DNA of 64,000 nt from Weissella sagaensis (GTDB lineage: Bacteria; Bacillota; Bacilli; Lactobacillales; Lactobacillaceae). Positions within the stretch are counted from its first letter, which is position 1, and each line of letters begins with the position of its first letter. The position numbers were made by a program, and so were the translations under genes. The DNA lies in contig NZ_BJDT01000003.1 of the NCBI RefSeq assembly GCF_005405285.1, positions 62,001 to 126,000 on the forward strand. The letters run 5' to 3'. The notes beneath the pieces were generated by a model, which made no database searches, was not told the DNA's origin, and saw only the letters and a list, made by a program, of their open reading frames with translations. Positions 26,262 to 35,785 of this stretch are shown here, one piece after another.

Positions 26262-28208
26262 ATGGTATCAACAGTTAAACAAACAAAAAATACTAGAATT
26301 CTTTGGGCTGACTATGCCAAGTGTTTCGGCATTATTGCCGTTGTTGCAGGTCATGCAATCAACGATGTTGCAGGCCAAGGTCTTGACATTGCCTATAATG
26401 CCATTTATTGGTGGCATATGCCACTATTTTTTATGATTGGTGGTTTTTTTCTTAAGAAAATAAATTTTAATATTAAAGGTTGGCGCTATTTATTAGGTCA
26501 CAAAATCAAGCCCTTATTAATTGCTTATCTGTTAAATGGTTCAATCTTAATTATTCTGAGCCACTTTTTTAGACAACAATCTTGGGATTACACATTCGCT
26601 TATTTTGGACGTCTAATCTATGGTGGTAGTACTTTAAATAATTATTTGAGTGTCTTTTGGTATATGACAACCTATATGCTAGCCATTTTTATGACAACCA
26701 TCTTGTTATCAGCAATTAAATCAATTTGGTGGCAATTTTTAATTGCGGGTGGTTTATTTATGTTAGGTATCGCTTTTCAAGATATCACATTCTTTGGGCA
26801 TACTGATTTCCCGTGGAATGCTCAAATATCATTGTTAGCTGTCTTTTGGATGTTATTGGGACATTACCTCTTCAAAGTCTTTCCAAAAATAAAGTGGTCT
26901 TATAAAATCACCTATGCCATTGTTGCAAGTCTCTTTTTTATTGGCCTTATCTACCTATATACGCAAGATAAACTTAATTTTGTGCTCTGGTTGAAATCTT
27001 CTAATATTCAAAGTGGTTTCCAAGCACTCATTATTCCACCAATCTTATGTTTACTTGTTTTTATTATCTGTGAAGGACTTGAACATCTAGGAGAATTTGC
27101 TCCCTTAATATTTATTGGTAAGCATACTGATACTATCATGTTCTATCATCGTGCTGCTTTTGATATAACAACTTTAATGGTTTTTACAAATAATTGGTAT
27201 TTTAGAATCATTATTGGACTAGCTGCCCCCATTTTATTAGCCCTAATTTTACAAAAGATTAAAGGCACCCCCAATTATATGAAGTTGCAACAATATCTAA
27301 GTATTCACCAACAACAATATCTAAAGATAGGTATGCCAATAGTAGCTAGTTTAATGTTAATTAGTTTAGCAGGCGTGGTTTACCTTTATCATCAAACAAA
27401 TCAAATTGTTAAGCATTACACAATGTCAAGCACCCCAACTATCTATATGCATGGTTGGGCAAGTAGTATTCGTTCTGAACAGGGATTAGTGAAAACAGCA
27501 ACTGAACAACAAATTGCGACTGAAGAAATGATTATTCATGTTGATCATCATAATCAACTTCAAATACAAGGTCACTTAACTGGTCAAAAAAATAACCCCA
27601 TTATTTTAGTCCAATTTGATAATAATCAAGTTGGTGAGGTTCGTTATGCACAAGGACTATATCGTATTGTAAAATACTTACAACAAAAATATAATATTAC
27701 TGAATTTAATGCCGTTGGTCATTCAATGGGTGCTTATGCTTGGGTTTATTATGGGATTCATTGGGGAGCTAACCCACAGCTACCACAAGTCAATAAGATG
27801 GCACTTCTTGCCGGTCCTTATAATGGTATTTTAAATAAAGGGCACCGTAACCAACCAACAAGTGGTAAATTAGCTAAACTCTGGACTGATCAATCACATC
27901 AGAATCAACTTCAAGAAGATGGGCGTCCTAAAATTATCCACGATGAGTATCAAGCATTATTGAAATATAAAAATGATTTTCCAACTAATACACGCGTATT
28001 AAATATCTACGGTAATTTAAAAGATGGTAGCCAATCAGACGGTCTGGTCACCATACAATCTGTTAAATCCTTACGATACTTAGTTTCAAATAATGCTAAA
28101 TCATATCAAGAATTTGTTGTTAATGGTAATACTGGTCAGCATAGTCGTTTGCACACGGATAATCCAACCGTTAGCCATGAATTAAACAATTATTTATGGC
28201 ATCATTAA
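26262..28208 (+). CDS. acyltransferase-3 domain fused to an alpha/beta hydrolase (DUF915-like)
   Basis: A 648-residue two-part membrane protein. Residues about 10-340 form an acyltransferase-3 domain with roughly ten membrane segments; the catalytic-type motif is ILWADYAKCFGIIAVVAGHA, with WHMPLFFMIGGFF following, as in O-acetyltransferases of the NolL/fucose acetyltransferase type. After a membrane segment near residue 360, an extracellular hydrolase begins at TPTIYMHGWASSIRSEQ. The nucleophile elbow is VGHSMGAYAW; acid and His candidates are in GSQSDGLVT and NTGQHSRLH. The hydrolase matches the DUF915 type of lactic acid bacteria. Possible role: adding and removing acyl groups on surface polymers. 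The ribosome binding site AAAGGAGA is about 15 nt from the ATG, longer than usual. Confidence 0.82.
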   Translation: MVSTVKQTKNTRILWADYAKCFGIIAVVAGHAINDVAGQGLDIAYNAIYWWHMPLFFMIGGFFLKKINFNIKGWRYLLGHKIKPLLIAYLLNGSILIILSHFFRQQSWDYTFAYFGRLIYGGSTLNNYLSVFWYMTTYMLAIFMTTILLSAIKSIWWQFLIAGGLFMLGIAFQDITFFGHTDFPWNAQISLLAVFWMLLGHYLFKVFPKIKWSYKITYAIVASLFFIGLIYLYTQDKLNFVLWLKSSNIQSGFQALIIPPILCLLVFIICEGLEHLGEFAPLIFIGKHTDTIMFYHRAAFDITTLMVFTNNWYFRIIIGLAAPILLALILQKIKGTPNYMKLQQYLSIHQQQYLKIGMPIVASLMLISLAGVVYLYHQTNQIVKHYTMSSTPTIYMHGWASSIRSEQGLVKTATEQQIATEEMIIHVDHHNQLQIQGHLTGQKNNPIILVQFDNNQVGEVRYAQGLYRIVKYLQQKYNITEFNAVGHSMGAYAWVYYGIHWGANPQLPQVNKMALLAGPYNGILNKGHRNQPTSGKLAKLWTDQSHQNQLQEDGRPKIIHDEYQALLKYKNDFPTNTRVLNIYGNLKDGSQSDGLVTIQSVKSLRYLVSNNAKSYQEFVVNGNTGQHSRLHTDNPTVSHELNNYLWHH

Positions 28209-28217
28209 TAGCTACTC

Positions 28218-28250
28218 AATAAGCACAGAACAAGTTGTTTTGTGCTTATT
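28218..28250 (+). terminator. possible terminator after the acyltransferase-hydrolase gene
   Basis: AATAAGCACA pairs perfectly with TGTGCTTATT around a 13-nt loop and is followed by only a weak T tract (ATAATG). Confidence 0.55.
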
Positions 28251-28385
28251 ATAATGCCACAAATTTAGTGAAAATAAATCATAAGTCTGCCATTTGATAG
28301 TGTTATAATGATTAAAAATGGATGAGCTTTTAATTCATTGTTTTTTAACTAAATTGCTAGAATTTATTAAAAAGAGGTGCCAATT

Positions 28386-29162
28386 ATGAATAATCAAGAA
28401 TTTGCGCAAATGCTATATAATGCTGATACGAAACGACAAGCCTTGTCACAAAGCGATTATGTTACGCAATTAGATAACGAGTCAGATGCATATGATGTTC
28501 AACACGCTTTAATGGCTTTAAAAGCAGAAGAAATCGGTGGCTATAAAGTTTCTCTAACAAGCAAAGAAACACAAAATATGTTTGATTCAACCACGCCACT
28601 TTATGGTGCTCAGGTTGTGAGCCATTTCAAACAAGCTCCGACAACGTTATCTACTAATCAAGTACTTGATCCCTTAGCTGAAGTTGAATTAATGTTTACT
28701 GCCAAAGAAGACTTGTTTCCTGAAGACTCCCTAACCGACTTAATGAACAAAACATTAATTGCACCAGCCATTGAAGTACCTGACTCACGCTTTTTGAATT
28801 GGTTCCCTAGCCTTTCAAAATACCTGGTTATTGCTGATGCAGCAGTGGGTGGATTTATCGTGTATGGTCAACAGGTGGAAACGATGGACTATTTTAAAAC
28901 ACCTGATGAATTAGCAGCAGTTGCTACCGTTTTATATCACAATGGTAAAGAAATTAAAACGGGTAATGCTACTGAAGTTTTAGGTAATCCATTATTGTCT
29001 TTGCAGTGGTTAGTCGCAAAATTAGCGAGTCAAAACCGACAATTAATCGCTGGTCAGCATATTTCAAGTGGTACTTTCCTCTTACCAGAACATTTAACCA
29101 CTGGTACCTGGCAAGCATCTTTCAGCCATCATTTAAGTGATGTTGTGTTGAACATAGAATAA
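28386..29162 (+). CDS. 2-keto-4-pentenoate hydratase/FAH-fold family protein
   Basis: A 258-residue protein of the MhpD-like family, related to fumarylacetoacetate hydrolase. Family members hydrate 2-oxopent-4-enoate or decarboxylate related 2-oxo acids using a divalent metal. GYKVSLTSKETQ, LDPLAEVELMF (metal-binding acidic residues) and AIEVPDSRF fit the family. AGAGG precedes the ATG; the GTG three codons earlier overlaps that site. An extended -10 (TGTTATAAT) lies upstream. No other catechol-pathway gene is nearby, so the physiological substrate is unclear. Confidence 0.8.
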   Translation: MNNQEFAQMLYNADTKRQALSQSDYVTQLDNESDAYDVQHALMALKAEEIGGYKVSLTSKETQNMFDSTTPLYGAQVVSHFKQAPTTLSTNQVLDPLAEVELMFTAKEDLFPEDSLTDLMNKTLIAPAIEVPDSRFLNWFPSLSKYLVIADAAVGGFIVYGQQVETMDYFKTPDELAAVATVLYHNGKEIKTGNATEVLGNPLLSLQWLVAKLASQNRQLIAGQHISSGTFLLPEHLTTGTWQASFSHHLSDVVLNIE

Positions 29163-29167
29163 TACAT

Positions 29168-29215
29168 AAAAAATCATCAATCGAGCCAAAAAAATGGTCA
29201 AATTGATGATTTTTT
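29168..29215 (+). terminator. terminator after the hydratase gene
   Basis: AAAAAATCATCAAT pairs perfectly with ATTGATGATTTTTT across a 20-nt loop. It probably works on both strands, between two convergent genes. Confidence 0.88.
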
Positions 29216-29241
29216 ATTGCTAATGGTATTTTTTTAATAAG

Positions 29242-30576
29242 TTATCTTGCATGTCGCCAATCAGAATCCATCAGTATTCGTGCAACAATTAAGCCTAATG
29301 GTAAGAATAATACAATCATCATTGCAGCGATAAACCATTGACCACCTGTTGCAATCTGACCAATACCAAGATAGTACATTGCCCTGTACATGTACAATCC
29401 TGGCACCATAATCACAATTGCTGGTACTGTTAATGAAATACGTGGGTAGCCCATTCGTCTATGGAACAACGATGCTAAAATACCAGCTGTCAACGCTCCA
29501 ATAAACGCTGCTGCTGGTGCTGGCAATGAGGTTAAATCAACTAGTTCCAAGCGCAATGTATTGGCAATTGCGCCGATTAATCCTGCCGTTGTTGCCATTT
29601 TAACAGGACTATTAAACATAATGGAAAAGCCAAAAACCCCACAAAAACTAGCAGGAACCCGCAATAAGCCTATGAATAGCGGTGACAAACCCACTGGTAA
29701 AAAGCTGTCAGGCTTTAAGTCACTAACTAGCGCAACCAACCAACCAACTAGTGTTGCAATAATAATGATTGATAATGCATGAATCAAACGTTCAATACCT
29801 GAACGCATATCAGATTTTGCTATATCCAAACCACTTGTAATAAATGGAAAACCGGGGATAGCAAAAAGCATCGCACCAATATAACCAGCTTCGTGAGCAA
29901 CATTAATATTAAATAAAACTTCCAAACTACGAGACACTACAAGGTAAGTTAAACAAGCAACTGCAACTCCTGTTGCCAAACCAGCAAATAATGTCAATTG
30001 TTTACCATTCATTTTAGCCCGAGTATAATTACCAAGCCCTGCACCAAAGAAAGTACAGAGCATTTCAATGGGTCCACCACCTAACAAAAAGACGAAAGAA
30101 CAGCAAGCTAATGCAGCAGCAAGCCCTAGTAAGAGAGGCGTATAATTACCTCGTTTACCATTAATTTCATCTAACTGCTGATGAATTGTTTTAACCTCTA
30201 ATAACGCACCTTCATCTTCAAACATCTGAACAAAATGTTCCATATCTGTTAACTTATCAGTATTAACACCCGTTGCTTTTAAAGATAACGATTCTGTGTA
30301 ACTGTTTTCAGCATCAAAACAAGTATATGAAATGGTCGTTAATCCAATATCTGCTGAACAATAAATATTTAAGACTCGTGAAATGGCATTCATGGTAGCT
30401 CGAACACGCCAAGCACCAGTCCCACATGAAAGCATAATTAGTCCAGTCCGCCCAACAATCATTGTCTTTTCACGCAAAGAAGCATTAATTGCTAATAAAT
30501 GGGATCTTTTATCTGCCAACTCTCCCCATGGAATTTGCATATGATTTGTCAACAAACCATCGTTATATTCTGCCAT
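29242..30576 (-). CDS. threonine/serine exporter family protein (ThrE-type fusion)
   Basis: A 444-residue membrane protein joining the two modules that are often separate in Firmicutes (DUF1212 and DUF3815). The N-terminal soluble part (about residues 1-150) holds LIMLSCGTGAWRVRATMNAISRVL. About ten membrane segments follow, including FLLGGGPIEMLCTFFGAGLG and FITSGLDIAKSDMRSGIERL. Characterised relatives export threonine and serine by proton antiport. It lies 81 nt after the phosphoesterase gene on the same strand. The substrate here is not shown. Confidence 0.85.
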   Translation of the reverse strand: MAEYNDGLLTNHMQIPWGELADKRSHLLAINASLREKTMIVGRTGLIMLSCGTGAWRVRATMNAISRVLNIYCSADIGLTTISYTCFDAENSYTESLSLKATGVNTDKLTDMEHFVQMFEDEGALLEVKTIHQQLDEINGKRGNYTPLLLGLAAALACCSFVFLLGGGPIEMLCTFFGAGLGNYTRAKMNGKQLTLFAGLATGVAVACLTYLVVSRSLEVLFNINVAHEAGYIGAMLFAIPGFPFITSGLDIAKSDMRSGIERLIHALSIIIIATLVGWLVALVSDLKPDSFLPVGLSPLFIGLLRVPASFCGVFGFSIMFNSPVKMATTAGLIGAIANTLRLELVDLTSLPAPAAAFIGALTAGILASLFHRRMGYPRISLTVPAIVIMVPGLYMYRAMYYLGIGQIATGGQWFIAAMMIVLFLPLGLIVARILMDSDWRHAR

Positions 30577-30657
30577 TTTAAACCCTTCTTCAATTATTCT
30601 GTATTATATGATTTATTTTATCATAGATATTTAATTCCTATTCTTTTACAGAAACTC

Positions 30658-31503
30658 TTACGATTGTGTCATTAATCGCTGTAATTGATTCACATAATCA
30701 AATTTTTTATTTACTTTTGCTAATAATTCATCATCATGTGTATGTGCAACACCATCAAACAAAATTTCTCGATATAGATTAGTATAGGGTATGCCTGCCT
30801 GCTTAGCTCGTGTTAATTCTTCGTTTAAATCATAAGCAACTTTTCGAAAAGTAACATTTGCTAAACCCTGATTATCAATTTCTAAAATAGCATATTGTGC
30901 ACGACGATCCTGATTCAAACGCGCCTGTTTAAAAAAAGGTTGTCCCACAGAACCTGGATTAATAATGAGTTGATCATGATTGCTATAACGTAACATTTGA
31001 TGATGAACATGTCCATAAACGGCAATATCAATCTGCTTATCTAAAAATAAGGCATCAAAATGATCCGTATCAGCTTCTGCTAATAAAGCCGGTCCAGAAT
31101 TCAAATCATTTAGATTATGTGATAAGTTAATTGATAAGCCATTAACATTTTTGATCATATGGATTGGCAACGAGCGCAATATCCGTTCATTTTTTTGTTT
31201 TATCTGTTTTGCCACATAGTGACCGAGCATGCCAATATACACGTCAGATGGATCATCTAAATGGTTACCAACAATATGATCTTTAACATTTAGAAAACAA
31301 TCATCCCAATTACCACGAAGATATACTGAAGTATTTAATTGTTCAAGTTTATCAAATAACAAATTCGTTGCTGGTCCGGGCATTACCAGATCACCTAAAA
31401 ACCAGCAGTCACTAATTTCTTGGTTTTTCATATCATCAGCAACAGCATTTAAGGCTGTTAAATTACCATGAATATCTGACAAAATTGCAATCCTTTTTTT
31501 CAT
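30658..31503 (-). CDS. metallophosphoesterase, YfcE/MJ0936-like
   Basis: A 281-residue calcineurin-like phosphoesterase. Metal-binding motifs are seen in order: ILSDIHGNLTA, FLGDLVMPGP, RGNWDDCF, LSHNLND and VYGHVHHQML, with NPGSVGQPF near the end. Relatives hydrolyse phosphodiesters such as cyclic nucleotides, but specificity cannot be read from sequence. The gene begins 16 nt after the OafA-type acyltransferase stop and is probably co-transcribed with it. Confidence 0.88.
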   Translation of the reverse strand: MKKRIAILSDIHGNLTALNAVADDMKNQEISDCWFLGDLVMPGPATNLLFDKLEQLNTSVYLRGNWDDCFLNVKDHIVGNHLDDPSDVYIGMLGHYVAKQIKQKNERILRSLPIHMIKNVNGLSINLSHNLNDLNSGPALLAEADTDHFDALFLDKQIDIAVYGHVHHQMLRYSNHDQLIINPGSVGQPFFKQARLNQDRRAQYAILEIDNQGLANVTFRKVAYDLNEELTRAKQAGIPYTNLYREILFDGVAHTHDDELLAKVNKKFDYVNQLQRLMTQS

Positions 31504-31519
31504 TATATAACTATCCTTT

Positions 31520-33370
31520 CTACTTTTTTACAGGTGTTTTTGCTCCTTGCTTTAAACCTTCATTAACCGTCTGTGCATAAATAACATCACCCTCATGACG
31601 ACCAGCAAAATGAACCCCATCCGTACCTGCAAAGACCTCCGGATGCTTTTGTGCCATTTTTTGCCAATCAGCAATCGTGATAAAATTATACTTTTTTGGT
31701 AACGTTCGTTCAAATTGAGCTAACTTAAACGAATTCCACGTTGCATCAGCGCGCCCATCATATGGTGTTACCAAAATAAGTCGGTGACCTGGTTTCAAAT
31801 CATTAATTAATTTCTCCAATTGTTCATTACTACCTGGCAATGCATTTGTCCCAATGCTGAGAACAACATTTTCACGTAATAAATGATTTGCTTGCGCTCG
31901 CATCATCACATCATAAGCCAACTGCATCGTACGTTCACCAGCTGCATCAACCGTACTATCAGCAACATTCTGCTGCAAATACTCACGCGTACCAGCGGTC
32001 ACACTATCTCCAATAATCGAAACACCTTTTGGAATTGTTACCGCCTGCTTATGTTTATCTTTGGCTGCTTGCTGTTGCTTAACATCTGCCTGAATAACTG
32101 TCTTACTAGTTGTCATGTTATCCCTGGCTTGATATAAACTACTAATCCATAATTTTTGGTCTAACTGCGTTAAGCCAGGTGCAGTTTTAATAACAGTAGC
32201 TGCAATAATTAATAGCAATAGGCCACCTGCAGCAAGTCCTAACTTAATTGGTTTTAATAATGTTGTCTTCTTGATATCTCGTGGTTGTTTACCAGCCAAA
32301 AGTGGCTCAATAATATAGTATGACAAGGCTGAAAAAGGGACACCAATGACAATTGTCATTATCACTGCGCTAATTGTATTCATACGTTGTGAAAAAATGA
32401 CAAATAATGGCCAATGATACAAATACATACTATAACTAATATCAGCAATAAAAGTTGCACATTTAGGTTCAATCATATTAGGTGTTAAGTTATGTAAAGT
32501 TCTTGCTTTAACGATGGCAAAAGCTGTTACCAGACTAGCAATTAAAATACCGCCTAAGTAAGTTTTTTGGCTATCAAAATGCATCACAAATCCCAACATA
32601 GCTAAGAATACAAAAGCCAAAACTAAGCTAATGACGGTTGGCATTAATCTAGCCTGATTCAATGTCTGCTGAAAACGTTTCGGTACCATTGTAATTCCCG
32701 TGAACGAAGCCGTTAGCGCACCAATAAAGAATGGAAAACAGTGTGTCAAACTAGAAAAATAAACTGCTGAATAGTCTGTTAGATTAAAGCTGCGCAATCC
32801 CATCAATATGACGCTCACAGCAGCAAAAACTAATGAGATGAACGCAATCATTGACCGAAAAGAAACAACCATTTCTTTTTGATTACTATTAGATTTATGC
32901 ATCCATTGCACTAATCCAGCAATTATTAGTCCCCATAGAATGTAAAAATGAACTTCAACTGCCAATGACCAAGTATGCACAAATAAATGTGGAATAAATT
33001 TACTTTCATAGCTACCACCGGTTGCGATTTCAAAATAATTGGTAGTAAAACCCATTGCTGCAGCAATTTGTTTACCAATCCCCGTAACATAATCGGGACT
33101 CACTAAATATGTAAATGGTAATACGACTAAGATTGCTAATAATAGTGGTGGTACAATCCGATTAAACCGGCGCTGATAAAATTTAACTAACTTAAATTGA
33201 CGCGTTTTTGCAAACTCATCAATCATTAAAGCAGTAATTAGAAATCCTGAAAAAGTAAAGAAAATATCAACGCCAATAAAGCCACCAGGATAACTATTTT
33301 GAAAAAAATGGTAAGTCAATACCGACAACAGACCTGCAATTCTGATAAAACTAAACCATTTAATGCGCAT
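31520..33370 (-). CDS. OafA/YrhL-type acyltransferase with SGNH domain
   Basis: A 616-residue membrane O-acyltransferase with a periplasm-type SGNH domain, the family that acetylates peptidoglycan, teichoic acids or exopolysaccharides (OatA-like). The N-terminal half has about ten membrane segments and the AT3 motifs RIAGLLSVLTYHF, GGFIGVDIFFTFSGFL and HTWSLAVEVHFYILWG. After a membrane anchor near residue 385 comes the SGNH part: VSIIGDSVTAGT (Ser), LSIGTNALPG, and DGVHFAG (catalytic Asp and His). Its start overlaps the end of the MORN gene by 11 nt, so the two products are likely made together. Confidence 0.92.
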   Translation of the reverse strand: MRIKWFSFIRIAGLLSVLTYHFFQNSYPGGFIGVDIFFTFSGFLITALMIDEFAKTRQFKLVKFYQRRFNRIVPPLLLAILVVLPFTYLVSPDYVTGIGKQIAAAMGFTTNYFEIATGGSYESKFIPHLFVHTWSLAVEVHFYILWGLIIAGLVQWMHKSNSNQKEMVVSFRSMIAFISLVFAAVSVILMGLRSFNLTDYSAVYFSSLTHCFPFFIGALTASFTGITMVPKRFQQTLNQARLMPTVISLVLAFVFLAMLGFVMHFDSQKTYLGGILIASLVTAFAIVKARTLHNLTPNMIEPKCATFIADISYSMYLYHWPLFVIFSQRMNTISAVIMTIVIGVPFSALSYYIIEPLLAGKQPRDIKKTTLLKPIKLGLAAGGLLLLIIAATVIKTAPGLTQLDQKLWISSLYQARDNMTTSKTVIQADVKQQQAAKDKHKQAVTIPKGVSIIGDSVTAGTREYLQQNVADSTVDAAGERTMQLAYDVMMRAQANHLLRENVVLSIGTNALPGSNEQLEKLINDLKPGHRLILVTPYDGRADATWNSFKLAQFERTLPKKYNFITIADWQKMAQKHPEVFAGTDGVHFAGRHEGDVIYAQTVNEGLKQGAKTPVKK

Positions 33371-33734
33371 GGATTAATTCTCCCTTCTTAAAGGTAACCT
33401 GATATTTCTGTTTATCGATTGACAGCGTCCCCTTACCATTTGGTAAATTATTCTGAAATTGCCCTTGATATTGCCAATTTTCATGAGAAATAAATTTTCC
33501 TTGTCCATCAAATTTACCATCAATAAAATGTCCGCGATAATAATCCTTATTTTTAAATTTAATCGTGCCCAAACCATTAAATTTTTTCTTAAAAACATCG
33601 CCATGATACGCAATCTTGCCATTATCTAAGGTAAGTTGTTGTTGTGCCTGATGTCGTTCTGGTAATAAGCTATAGATTGCTGCGATAATTAAAATGATTA
33701 CAACTAAGCTCTGGAGTATATTTTTAATTTTCAT
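33360..33734 (-). CDS. membrane-anchored MORN-repeat protein
   Basis: A 124-residue protein with one N-terminal membrane segment (LQSLVVIILIIAAIYSLL) followed outside by three to four MORN-like repeats: AYHGDVFKKKFNGLGTIKF, YYRGHFIDGKFDGQGKF and YQGQFQNNLPNGKGTL. MORN repeats form beta-hairpin rods that bind lipids or proteins or serve as scaffolds. The frame overlaps the OafA gene downstream, so it may be a small partner of the acyltransferase. That role is an inference from position. Confidence 0.8.
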   Translation of the reverse strand: MKIKNILQSLVVIILIIAAIYSLLPERHQAQQQLTLDNGKIAYHGDVFKKKFNGLGTIKFKNKDYYRGHFIDGKFDGQGKFISHENWQYQGQFQNNLPNGKGTLSIDKQKYQVTFKKGELIHAH

Positions 33735-33843
33735 ACTCTAACTCCTCAAATTAATAATAAACTAAATTAACCTAATGTTACCATATCGACGCATTCTTGT
33801 ACTTATTCACACCATGGTCTTAATATTACCTAAACAATATACT

Positions 33844-33880
33844 AAAGGCCGCCAAATTCATAAAAAATTTGGCGGCCTTT
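33844..33880 (-). terminator. terminator after dld
   Basis: AAAGGCCGCCAAATT pairs perfectly with AATTTGGCGGCCTTT around a 7-nt loop. It lies past the D-lactate dehydrogenase stop and upstream of the MORN gene. Confidence 0.85.
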
Positions 33881-33926
33881 AAATACTACTTCGTTTTAAT
33901 GTTTCAACTTATCATATGTTAATTAA

Positions 33927-35609
33927 TTAGTACTCTTCCCACCACTTACGCTTAGAAGTCTTACCAATTCCTGGGTTGAAACTATTAGTAGGATCATTCT
34001 TCTTATAATGCTCAACCAATGCTGGTGCAGCTTTATACAAGTGACCAACGTTGTGCTCAGCTGGGTAAATTGCCCCACGCTTATCAAACAACTTTAGCAT
34101 TTCTTGCTTCAACTCATGTGCGTCAACACCAGGCTTCAAAATATAGTCTTGATGCATAACGTGATCCAAGAAGTGTCCGTAGTATAACTTATATTCAATC
34201 TTGTCATCGATTTCCTTTGGTAATGTTTCAAACCAATCATCATCGTTACGACGTAGTGCCACATCAATTGGTAAGATATCAATCTTATCCTGGTGCAATT
34301 CTTGGTAACGAATAGGAACAGATGCCGTGACATAACGGTGCAATGAAGCCTTGTTTGTCTCATCAGCATTAGCCTCAAAGAACTCACCTTCTTCTTCTTT
34401 GAAGAATTCAGTCAAGTAAGCACGAGCTTCAGCAATTCCATCACCAGACATCTTCAATTGCAAGTAGTGTTGGAAGCGATTTGCATAGTCTTCCATCCGC
34501 TTTGGCAATTGATTAGGGAAAATATTACCTGCGCGCTGCAAGAAACGGTCTGGGAAATATGGCTTAAACGTTGGCAAATGACTTAACATACGTTCTGCCG
34601 TAGCCTTCCAACCAAACATTGTTGGTAGGTACTCAGTGCCAACCTTATCCAAAACCATCAAAGAATCTTTACCATAAAGTTTAGCTAATTCATATGCTTC
34701 TTTGTGCATATACTCCCCTGAAACAGGCAAATTCTTAAATTCAGACAAAATGTGACGACGCATTTTTTCCAATACAGCTGGTGAATTTGTTCCAATGTAG
34801 AATACTTGTGATTCACCTTCTGAAACGTAAGTATCTAGACGAACGGCGAAGGTAGCAACTTTTCCAGCAGCTCCTGATGCTTCATATAGTCCCTTTGGAT
34901 CAGCGTTATAACGTGTTGGCATATCTGAATCGACATCACGCACACGTTTTTCATAATCACGGTTATGACCAACACGCTCTTCTGAATTTGGCACATTATT
35001 AACGTCAAACCGCCGGTTAGCTAAATTGTCCAAAATTTCTTCTGGTGTATCACCAAGATCAATACCCAAGTGATTTACCAAGTGCAATTCATTATTTTCA
35101 TCAATACGAGCATATAATGCTAATTCAGTATAAGCTGGCCCACGTTGAATCAAAGCACCACCAGAATTGTTGTTAATGCCACCAATAACTGAAGCGCCAA
35201 GATTTGATGATCCAATAACTGAATGTGGCTCACGGTTCAAAGGCTTCAAAGTTTGCTCTAACTTATTCAAAGTTGTTCCTGGGAACGCCAAAATTTGCTT
35301 ACCTTGATTGATCAATTGCAAATCCTTGATACGACTTCCCTTAACAATAACAACATCACGATCGTAACCATCTGATGGTGTTGAACCTTCAGTCAAACTA
35401 GTATTTGAAGCTTGCATCAAAATAATAATATTATCACGATGTAACACCTTCAAAACCTGCCACATTTCCAAAAGAGTGCCCGGCATAACTACTGCTAATG
35501 CATCCCCTTTTCCTGAACGGTATCCTTTACGATATCGCAATGACTTGGCGGCTGACGTCACAATATGGTGACTTCCCACAATTGCCGTTAAATCTTTAAT
35601 TGTCGACAT
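33927..35609 (-). CDS. dld: quinone-dependent D-lactate dehydrogenase (FAD)
   Basis: A 560-residue FAD flavoprotein of the E. coli Dld type, which oxidises D-lactate to pyruvate at the membrane and passes electrons to quinone. The FAD-binding (PCMH) domain has MQASNTSLTEGSTPSDGYDRD and SSNLGASVIGGINNNSGGALIQRGPAYTE. The C-terminal part has the membrane-binding region and ends PAEHNVGHLYKA and SFNPGIGKTSKRKWW. AGGAGGT precedes the ATG. In a D-lactate-producing organism it would feed a respiratory chain when quinones are present. Confidence 0.94.
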   Translation of the reverse strand: MSTIKDLTAIVGSHHIVTSAAKSLRYRKGYRSGKGDALAVVMPGTLLEMWQVLKVLHRDNIIILMQASNTSLTEGSTPSDGYDRDVVIVKGSRIKDLQLINQGKQILAFPGTTLNKLEQTLKPLNREPHSVIGSSNLGASVIGGINNNSGGALIQRGPAYTELALYARIDENNELHLVNHLGIDLGDTPEEILDNLANRRFDVNNVPNSEERVGHNRDYEKRVRDVDSDMPTRYNADPKGLYEASGAAGKVATFAVRLDTYVSEGESQVFYIGTNSPAVLEKMRRHILSEFKNLPVSGEYMHKEAYELAKLYGKDSLMVLDKVGTEYLPTMFGWKATAERMLSHLPTFKPYFPDRFLQRAGNIFPNQLPKRMEDYANRFQHYLQLKMSGDGIAEARAYLTEFFKEEEGEFFEANADETNKASLHRYVTASVPIRYQELHQDKIDILPIDVALRRNDDDWFETLPKEIDDKIEYKLYYGHFLDHVMHQDYILKPGVDAHELKQEMLKLFDKRGAIYPAEHNVGHLYKAAPALVEHYKKNDPTNSFNPGIGKTSKRKWWEEY

Positions 35610-35699
35610 AAACTTAACCTACCTCCTAATGTACAATATACTTCTAATATACCACTTTTCTTAAGAAAATGAACATAAACTTTTTATCACAAAAACTTA

Positions 35700-35736
35700 A
35701 TTGTACTATTTTTCACAATACTTGGTCAAGTGAAAA
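35700..35736 (-). promoter_or_regulatory. dld promoter with an inverted repeat over the -35
   Basis: On the minus strand TTGACC (35724-35729) and TACAAT (35700-35705), 18 nt apart, make a likely promoter. The inverted repeat TTTTCAC with GTGAAAA, 13 nt apart (35710-35736), brackets the -35. TTGTGAAAAA resembles half of a Rex-type site, but a full site is not present, so the regulator is unknown. Confidence 0.55.
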
Positions 35737-35785
35737 CAAAATTATTTGTCACTATCACATTTAACAATTGTGAATTTTATCATTA

